From positions 1 to 46,450 of the forward strand of contig JAEEYQ010000020.1 in the NCBI GenBank assembly GCA_016288215.1: a DNA stretch of 46,450 bases, given 5' to 3'. Origin of the DNA: Lentisphaeria bacterium. GTDB taxonomy: Bacteria > Verrucomicrobiota > Lentisphaeria > Oligosphaerales > Oligosphaeraceae. Of this stretch, positions 42,901 through 46,450 are shown piece after piece. Within the stretch, counting starts at the first letter, position 1. Each line of letters begins with the position of its first letter. A program made the position numbers and the translations under genes. Below the pieces are notes generated by a model. That model ran no database searches. It worked only from the letters and a program-made list of their open reading frames with translations, and was not told where the DNA came from.

Positions 42901-45900
42901 TCGGCGGCGAGTACGTCGCCGAAGTCGGCGCCGTTGAGCTGACCGCCATCGAGAACGGCATCGTCGGCGTCACCGCCGTCGCGAAGGACGGCTCCGCCGT
43001 CACCCTGAACGCGGCCAACGCCGAGCTGGACGACAACACTGTCACCTCCCTCGGAGACATCATCCTGACCGCCTACGGCATCACCTCCGGCGCCTACATC
43101 AGCGAGCAGGGCAGGATCGAGCTGACCGCCACGGGCGAGGACATCAGCGGCGTCTACGCCAAGTCCAAGACCCAGAGCGTCACCATCACCACCGCTGACG
43201 GATTCGACATCATCGACACCATCGCCGACGCCTACACTGACGCCACTCTGAACGCCGGCGGCAACGTTATCGACAGCGCCGCCGTCGCCGCCACGGGTGA
43301 CGCCACCATCACGGCGGCCGTCAACGCCATCGGCGCCAAGGCAGTCGCCCTGGCCGGAGCCGCCTCCATCGACGCGGCCCGCATCGAGGACGGCACCGCC
43401 TCCGCCGCCAACGGCGTGACCCTGACCGCCACGACCGTCAGCACGGGCAACTACATCGCCCAGAACGGCGACATCACCGTCACCGGCACGGACGCGGAGG
43501 AGGCCACCATCGAACTGGCCAACTTCGTCACCAGCGCCAGCGGCAGCATCAATATTAATAATATGTATAGCGTGGAGGGCGTCACCGCCCGCGCCTACGA
43601 CGACGTGAATGTGGAGGCCACCACCGTGGCCGCCAGCAGCCTCTCCGGCAACAACGTCATCGTGAACGCCGCGTCTGACATCACGGACACCACCGTCACC
43701 GCCGGCGAGACCGCCGACCTGACCGCCGCACTCATCGCCAACGGCGACATCGCCGCCAACGACGTTGATCTGACCGCCGCCACCGTCACGGGCACCACCG
43801 CCTTCGCCACCAACGACATCACCGTCGCGGGCACGGGCGACGGTGTGGCCCTGTCCGACGTGAACTTCACGGCTGGCGAGAACATCAGTCTCATGCAGAA
43901 CATCTTCGGCATCGCCGGAGGCGAGTTCACCGCCCTGAATGGTGACATCGGCATCTATGCCGCGCAGGACATCATCGGCGCCACGTTCAATGCCAACGGC
44001 AATGCGTTTATCATCGCCAATGGTCTGGTGAACGACACCGTGTTCGCTGGCGACGGAGCCACCCTGTTTGGTAGCCAGGTCGTCGAGAATGTGAATGCCA
44101 ACGTAGTCGGAACCTTGGGCGTTGGCGGCATAACCGTCCGCAACAACACGTTGACGGCTACCGAGAACATTGCGATGGTTGCGCAGTTGATCAGCGGTGG
44201 CACCGCCACGGCTACAAAGGAACTGGAAGTCATTGGTGTTGGAGATGACTCCACCATTGAAAGCGGTGCCTTCATCAGCAACGAGGGCAATGTGATCATC
44301 GGCAACTTCTACAGCGTGGAGAACGCCACGGTTCGCGCCTACGACGACGTGACCGTCAGCGACGTGACCACCGTCGCGGCCAGCAGCCTGACCGGCAACA
44401 ACGTCACCGTTGACGCCGCCGGCGACATCACGGACACCACCGTCACCGCCGGCGAGGCCGCCGACCTGACGGCTGCCCTCATCGCCAACGGCACCATCGC
44501 CGCCAATGACGTCGAGCTGACCGCCGCCACCGTCACGGGCACCACCGCCTTCGCCGCCAACGACATCACGGTCGCCGGCACGGGCGACGGCGCGGCCCTG
44601 GCCAACGACAGCTTCACCGCCGGAAATGACATCAACCTGACGGACAACATCTTCGGCATCGCGGGCGGCGAGTTCACCGCCCTGGACGGCGCCGTCGACA
44701 TCACGGCCAAGCAGGACGTCATCGGCGCGAAGGTCAACGCCAACGACACGGCGACCATCGCCGCCATGAACATCGTGAACGCCACGGTCTTCTCCGGCAA
44801 GGGCATCGAGCTGACCGCCGAGCAGGCCATCGAGAACGTCACCGCCGACGCGGTGGGCGACATCGCCGCCACGGCCGAAACACTGAAGAACAACACGGCC
44901 ACCGCCACCGGCGCCATCACCATTGAAGGCACCCTGGTCAGCGGCGGCAGCTACACCGCCTCCGGCGACGTGACCGTCACGGGCACTGGCGATGACGCCT
45001 CCATCGAGAGCGGACTCTTCGTCAGCAATGAGGGTAACGTGGTCATCGGCAGCTTCTACAGCGTGGAGAACGCCACGGCCCGCGCCTACGACGACGTGAC
45101 CGTCAGTGACGTGACCACCGTCGCGGCCAGCAGCCTGACCGGCAACAACGTGACCGTGACCGCCGCGTCCGACATCACGGACACCACCGTCACCGCCGGC
45201 GAGACCGCCGATCTGACGGCCGCCCTCATCGCCAACGGCGACATCGCCGCCGCCAGCGTGGCCCTGACTGCCAGCACCATCACGGGCACCACCGCCTTCG
45301 CCAACGCGGCCGACATCACGGTCGCTGGCACGGGCGACGGCGCGGCCCTGTCCAACGTGGCCTTCACCGCCGCCGAGAACATCACCCTGACGGACAACAT
45401 CTTCGGCGTCGCCGGCGGCACCTTCACCGCGCTGAACGGCGAAGTCGCCATCGCGGCCGCGCAGGACGTCATCGGCGCCACCATCAATGCCAACAAGGCC
45501 GTCACGCTCTCCGCCGTCGGCATCGTGAATGACACGATCTTCGCGGGCGAAGGCGCCAACCTGACCGCCACCGACAGCATTGAGAACACCGCCATCGACG
45601 TCATCGGCGACCTGACCGCCAATGCGGATTCCATCGTGAACAGCAACATCGCCGTGACTGGCGAGACCGCCGACGTGACGGCCAACACGTTCGTCTCCGG
45701 CCTGGCGGTCTCCGTCAAGGGCGACCTCAACCTGACGGCCACCGAAGGCTACATCCAGGGCACCACCGCCTTCGTCGGCGGCAAGGCCACCCTCTATGCG
45801 GGCCAGGAGATCGACGGCAGCGACTTCACCGCCGGAACCGGCATTGAAATCCAGCACGCCACCGGCCTCGTTGGAGACACCTTCATCGCCGAGACGGGAG

Positions 45901-46450
45901 ATGTGATCATCTCCAGCCAGGACGTCATCAACTACATTGAAGGGACGGTCATCCTCGCGAAGGAAGGCAATGTCGACATGAGCGAGGCCAACGTCCACGA
46001 AATGGACAACGCCACCATCACCTCCACGGAGGATCTGACGGTCGTGGCCGACTACATCGTCGGCAGCACCCTCATCTCCGAGAAGGGCGAACTGAACGTG
46101 ACGGGCAACACCGCCATCACCGGTGGCGACTTCTACGCCAAGGACGGCGAAGTCATCGTGGCGACGGCTGACATCAGCGGCACGAACGTCGTGGCCGACA
46201 TCCTGACCGACGGCACCGGAAACGTGACCATCACCGCCGAGAACGCCGCGAACGTGACGGCCGACGCGGTGGGCGCCATCGCGCTCCAGACCCTGACGGT
46301 CCGCGGCGGCAGCTACGTGGCCGACGGCGACGTGGCCGTCACCGGCACCGACGCGGACAACGCCACCATCGAGACCGGCGCCTTCGTCAGCAGCGAGGGC
46401 AACGTGGTCATCGGCAGCTTCTACAGCGTGGAGGGCGCCACCGCCCGCGC
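33927..46450 (+). CDS. Giant TpsA-family exoprotein (filamentous haemagglutinin type), open at the right edge
   Basis: One frame stays open for 12,524 nt, at least 4,174 residues; the stop lies beyond the window. The N-terminus has a hydrophobic export signal (CLSLLMTAVILFSPSGLLAG). The TPS domain comes next: TGNTMTLNQTTDKAIVNWDS followed by FNIG, then YLVNPHGILFGQDATVDVAA, the NPNG-L-type motif that TpsB recognises. From about residue 600 the chain consists of beta-solenoid-like repeats (ITVTGTDAENATIETGAFVS patterns) rich in Ala, Thr, Asp, Ile, Gly and Asn. Long modules each open with FYS(V/I)EGxxxRAY(D/E). Two in-frame starts each have a strong ribosome binding site: 33927 (AAGGAGG) and 33999 (GGGGAGG). 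It is probably an adhesin or surface fibre; the C-terminus that would show a toxin or anchor is not visible. Confidence 0.93.
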   Translation, partial: MNIAQNNIEYKNPEALNTSKGRNSMKTKKLRSHLKPFMRCLSLLMTAVILFSPSGLLAGPLPTGGKVVHGKVGISTTGNTMTLNQTTDKAIVNWDSFNIGSGYAVDVVQPDVTSAMLSRVKGTDPSEILGRLSATGHFYLVNPHGILFGQDATVDVAALIASTQDITDNNFITGNLVFEGDSTADIINKAQINADAVALIAQNVKNEGAINAGKVALVGANTVELANLSGGKLTLNFSDMVEKPATTVSNDGVINAGKDGDVILFADAGEADNADGTIIANDVEISGSVVDLGKLGTIKAESLTIDPEDIDLDDTAAQNLNTLFADVSNITLEASNDVNILDSLNTAIAPNGEGTKTLSLLAGNDVNSSEGAVLEFDGAELNIGAGNSIYLVSVYSAGDLNLRADGGVTTSTDGSVSATNISVLAGNAISLNNEVTAQSITLSADDNVTVGNLIATNGTKLNVSAGNYVSVTFEGKLVNPEIVAEGTGVDIYASLNPQTSVPVEAAIAGGEINGKEVSIEGLSRIENASMSATDSITLTNVGDLLNNTVTAGYISISSVGSIQNGAYTASGDEGISIYGNGESWMHGATIAADNGNVLISGFYSIENADIRAYDIAEIGDVSQVANINVAADVINMSVFDTVAGSTLTGISGVEITALALEAVDNNEAEAGSVKLYNNNVLASDGNINILGGENVQYIEGGSFTAQDISGNGGAISIAATNTGVVSGVTISGYGDVYVETSHAIVDSQITSLEGEIDLVSNSISNVTADAFSDGDIRVTATSADNVGGEVYNNSFTAGNGIVSISGDENGSAVLADNTIVGAKGVAINSYIDSINGDNITALNGDVSLGAATIRNATVTAGAETEEGMWIVSRSGNAGNINMTANTIVGGTYTAVNDINVTGQDAETAYISSVAFVSTDGSVTIGDFASLEGVEARAYDNVDIYNASAIVDARVSGDVVTVSAEGELLNSTLTGVSSVYSEASIINNVEVTADNVTLNADTITGATVTGYDGVQLFATDAIIDTTAWAAGQAGLNVMGNNEPIVLTNNTFTATNDLLVWSGIGMIQGGTYTSIAGNADIGATSEISGATITAGGNAFVNTDALFDTTITADGQIDLSAAVISGVTAVADGTLTAIGQGDRATIETATLASGSNSVDISGFYSIEGLTARAYENIDITGATRILNSSLSAVNIAATANLDFVNTAISADGQVNLSAATIADSDIFAHNAVDIIAADAIRNTAITVDNSVSAVDDNPLPTADGTSNASGTATITAAALKNVNVDASNIEVTATAIAGGTYTAENDITVIGKDVENAYISTAAFVSTDGSVAISDFASLEGVEARAYDNVDVNGAYAIVDARVSGDVVTVNAEGELLNSTLTGVSSVEANATIINNVEVTADDVALNATTITGATVTGYNGVQLFASDAIVGTTAWAAGQDGLIVIGTDEGIVLTNNIFTATYDLNVNSGIAMIQGGSLTAVAGNADIAATDEISGATITAGGDATITTDALFDATITADRDITMTAGVISGVTAVADGALTATATSGLASIETATFASGTDSIDIDGFYSIEGLTARAYENIIIENTSRLMTADLTAQSVDASASVDFSNNRISADNEAIVTAGEIFNSSIFSHGDVTVTASGAISNSEITADASITEGSRATAGNLEVTAGKDIVATTFAATGAVDITAGTDNYLADIVGSTIGAKTVDITASGELDGLTVLAKGEEKDAVSLSATAGTWIVGGEYIAEVGAVELTAVKNGIIGVTALAKDGSDVSLSAENAEMDANTITTVGDIILTANGFSSGAYISEEGKIELTATGMDISGVIAKSKTQSVTITTVEGFNIIDTIADAYTDATLNAGGNVIDSAAVAATGDASITAVNIISGAKAVAMAGTTSLDAARVQDSSAVAANGVTINATVVSTGNYIAQNGDITVTGSDAEEATIELANFITSEAGSININSFYSVEGVTARAYDDIAIADVSSVSATTLAGNNVNVTADIDITDTDITAGEKATLQAATIANSVVSAAEADLAASSAITGNTVLAIAGDINVIGANGEVTLSNNTMTAAGDITAVEGIRGIAGGAFTTLDGAIAVTASEDIIGAEFIANTDVALEATGIANNTIFAGQGIDLTASETIENNTIDAVGDVSLTTGYLVSGNTIRADDFEIIATIGSVNNNLVDAEGSIKITGERSLELLDNMMTAVDDIDIQAGAIIGGNITSLIGNVSLDANYFENTGITAYVGSIDITAGTDGGPNLKNVTAAALYTINIEASDIYGGSFVAGKNLTVTGTDAENGTIETGVFVSSEGDVSIDNFYSVEGATVRAYDDITVTDVSTVATSSLTGNNVTVDAAIDITDTTVAAGETADLTAALIANGEIAAANVALTANTITGTTAFANTADITVVGTGNGVTLSNVAFTAAENITATENIFGIAGGTFTTLDGAIEIAAIQDVIGATINANKAVTLSAAGIVNDTIFAGEGAELFADDSVENTVIDVIGNLSIAAPVLDNNTATATGTMDLPVATIRGGSYVAVGDMDVAGRDGENGSIETATFVSSEGNMSINYFYSMEGVTARAYDGITVSNVNSVSGSNLMGGIIGINAVDITDTTVTTGEGAQLQAATIANNTIAGANVELIVSSAITGNTVFANTGDITVYGGNGGVTLSNNTMTAAENITATEDIFGVVGGTYTTLDGAIEIAASQDIIGAEFNANTNVTLSAAGIVNATIFAGENAELTATDTIENSTIDVIGDLMANAEALVNNNVTTTGDAELTSAWISGGSYVTGGALTVIGNDERASIETANFASSTDSISIDGFYSIEGLTARAYENITIENASRLMTADLTAKVVDVTASVDFTNNRISADNEATVDAGEIFNSSIFSHGIVTVTADGSISNSQITADASVTEGSRAAAGDLTVTAGKDIVATTFSASGAAVISAGTDSYVADIVGSTIGAKTVDITATGELDGLTVRAQGEEKDVVSLSATAGTWIVGGEYVAEVGAVELTAIENGIVGVTAVAKDGSAVTLNAANAELDDNTVTSLGDIILTAYGITSGAYISEQGRIELTATGEDISGVYAKSKTQSVTITTADGFDIIDTIADAYTDATLNAGGNVIDSAAVAATGDATITAAVNAIGAKAVALAGAASIDAARIEDGTASAANGVTLTATTVSTGNYIAQNGDITVTGTDAEEATIELANFVTSASGSININNMYSVEGVTARAYDDVNVEATTVAASSLSGNNVIVNAASDITDTTVTAGETADLTAALIANGDIAANDVDLTAATVTGTTAFATNDITVAGTGDGVALSDVNFTAGENISLMQNIFGIAGGEFTALNGDIGIYAAQDIIGATFNANGNAFIIANGLVNDTVFAGDGATLFGSQVVENVNANVVGTLGVGGITVRNNTLTATENIAMVAQLISGGTATATKELEVIGVGDDSTIESGAFISNEGNVIIGNFYSVENATVRAYDDVTVSDVTTVAASSLTGNNVTVDAAGDITDTTVTAGEAADLTAALIANGTIAANDVELTAATVTGTTAFAANDITVAGTGDGAALANDSFTAGNDINLTDNIFGIAGGEFTALDGAVDITAKQDVIGAKVNANDTATIAAMNIVNATVFSGKGIELTAEQAIENVTADAVGDIAATAETLKNNTATATGAITIEGTLVSGGSYTASGDVTVTGTGDDASIESGLFVSNEGNVVIGSFYSVENATARAYDDVTVSDVTTVAASSLTGNNVTVTAASDITDTTVTAGETADLTAALIANGDIAAASVALTASTITGTTAFANAADITVAGTGDGAALSNVAFTAAENITLTDNIFGVAGGTFTALNGEVAIAAAQDVIGATINANKAVTLSAVGIVNDTIFAGEGANLTATDSIENTAIDVIGDLTANADSIVNSNIAVTGETADVTANTFVSGLAVSVKGDLNLTATEGYIQGTTAFVGGKATLYAGQEIDGSDFTAGTGIEIQHATGLVGDTFIAETGDVIISSQDVINYIEGTVILAKEGNVDMSEANVHEMDNATITSTEDLTVVADYIVGSTLISEKGELNVTGNTAITGGDFYAKDGEVIVATADISGTNVVADILTDGTGNVTITAENAANVTADAVGAIALQTLTVRGGSYVADGDVAVTGTDADNATIETGAFVSSEGNVVIGSFYSVEGATAR
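36705..37403 (+). repeat. TpsA module type C, copy 1 (699 nt)
   Basis: It starts at FASLEGVEARAYDNV and has the same length as 37923-38621. Both share VDARVSGDVVTV, LLNSTLTGVSSV, INNVEVTAD, ITGATVTGY and TTAWAAGQ in order with no net indel. Confidence 0.85.
37923..38621 (+). repeat. TpsA module type C, copy 2 (699 nt)
   Basis: Partner of 36705-37403, also 233 codons. The two copies are separated by a shorter 519-nt module (37404-37922) that begins with FYSIEGLTARAYENI. Confidence 0.85.
38622..39809 (+). repeat. TpsA module type A, copy 1 (1,188 nt)
   Basis: 396 codons from FYSIEGLTARAYENI to the next FYSVEG anchor. It shares with 42375-43562 long blocks such as SRLMTADLTA, NNRISADNEA, GEIFNSSIFSHG, VGSTIGAKTVDITA, GTWIVGGEY and STGNYIAQNGDITVTG. 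The two copies have identical length. Confidence 0.9.
40872..42374 (+). repeat. TpsA module type B, two tandem copies (753 and 750 nt)
   Basis: Copies at 40872-41624 and 41625-42374. Shared blocks include RAYDDITV or RAYDGITV, SGNNV-type turns, TAAENITATE(N/D)IFGI, GGTFTTLDGAIEIAA and FAGE. The 1,062-nt module before them (39810-40871) is B-like with an insertion. Confidence 0.8.
42375..43562 (+). repeat. TpsA module type A, copy 2 (1,188 nt)
   Basis: Second copy of 38622-39809, again 396 codons with no net indel. The last codons before the boundary are AT-rich (AATATTAATAATATGTATAG), where the anchor reads MYSVEG instead of FYSVEG. Confidence 0.9.
43563..45053 (+). repeat. TpsA module type B, two further copies (744 and 747 nt)
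   Basis: Copies at 43563-44306 and 44307-45053, sharing VTAGE(T/A)ADLTAALIANG, TGTTAFA, VAGTGDG and NIFGIAGGEFTAL. The module from 45054 begins as a fifth B copy and then diverges, with its next anchor at 46419. Confidence 0.8.

Noticed and set aside
40593..45998. 1,801-codon open frame on the minus strand
   Set aside because: Same reason: antisense shadow of the tpsA repeats, with no independent coding evidence.

Overview
The window looks like chromosomal DNA of a Gram-negative bacterium. Two-partner secretion genes and a lipobox-bearing small protein imply an outer membrane. A V/A-type ATPase replaces F-type genes here, a TRL-like lipoprotein and a TatD-linked radical SAM protein are present, and there are several carbohydrate-active enzymes. 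This combination points to the PVC group (Lentisphaerota, Kiritimatiellota or Verrucomicrobiota), perhaps host-associated. The taxonomic call is inference from gene content; no 16S or other marker is in the window.

Layout, left to right. (1) 1-2437, minus: a truncated GH16-like gene preceded by a GH36-type alpha-galactosidase-like gene. (2) 2681-6257: two minus-strand nuclease-type genes (an AAA-like ATPase with a PD-(D/E)XK domain, and a DUF1016/YhcG-like nuclease) with a possible 46-codon gene between them. They are bounded by about 134-bp direct repeats, and the right copy abuts the 3' end of tRNA-Pro(CGG). (3) 6497-9316, minus: an amidohydrolase, a TatD-linked radical SAM protein translationally coupled to a pyridoxal/pyridoxamine kinase, and a TRL-like lipoprotein. 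(4) 9562-18924, plus: one tight operon with a clear promoter, reading PTS EIIA, V-ATPase subunits H/G, C, I, K, F, E, A, B, D, and a universal stress protein. (5) 19085-26165: a secreted glycoside-hydrolase-like protein, a beta-propeller glycosidase-like protein, an M28 peptidase and a large exported GHL10-like protein, with a pair of inverted REP-like repeats. (6) 26186-29869, plus: SRP RNA with its own promoter, dnaX, recR and a membrane protein with an HExxH motif. (7) 29883-30148: an uninterrupted array of 38 heptanucleotides. (8) 30678-46450, plus: a two-partner secretion pair. The TpsB carries an unusual N-terminal coiled coil of about 420 residues. The TpsA is at least 4,174 codons long, is still open at the right edge, and is built of long mosaic repeat modules.

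The most unusual content is the TpsB/TpsA pair, the repeat-flanked nuclease cassette at tRNA-Pro with perfect palindromes embedded in the DUF1016 coding frame, the V-ATPase operon bracketed by a PTS EIIA gene and a Usp gene, and the heptad array. All family assignments rest on reading motifs and general sequence character by eye; no database search was run.
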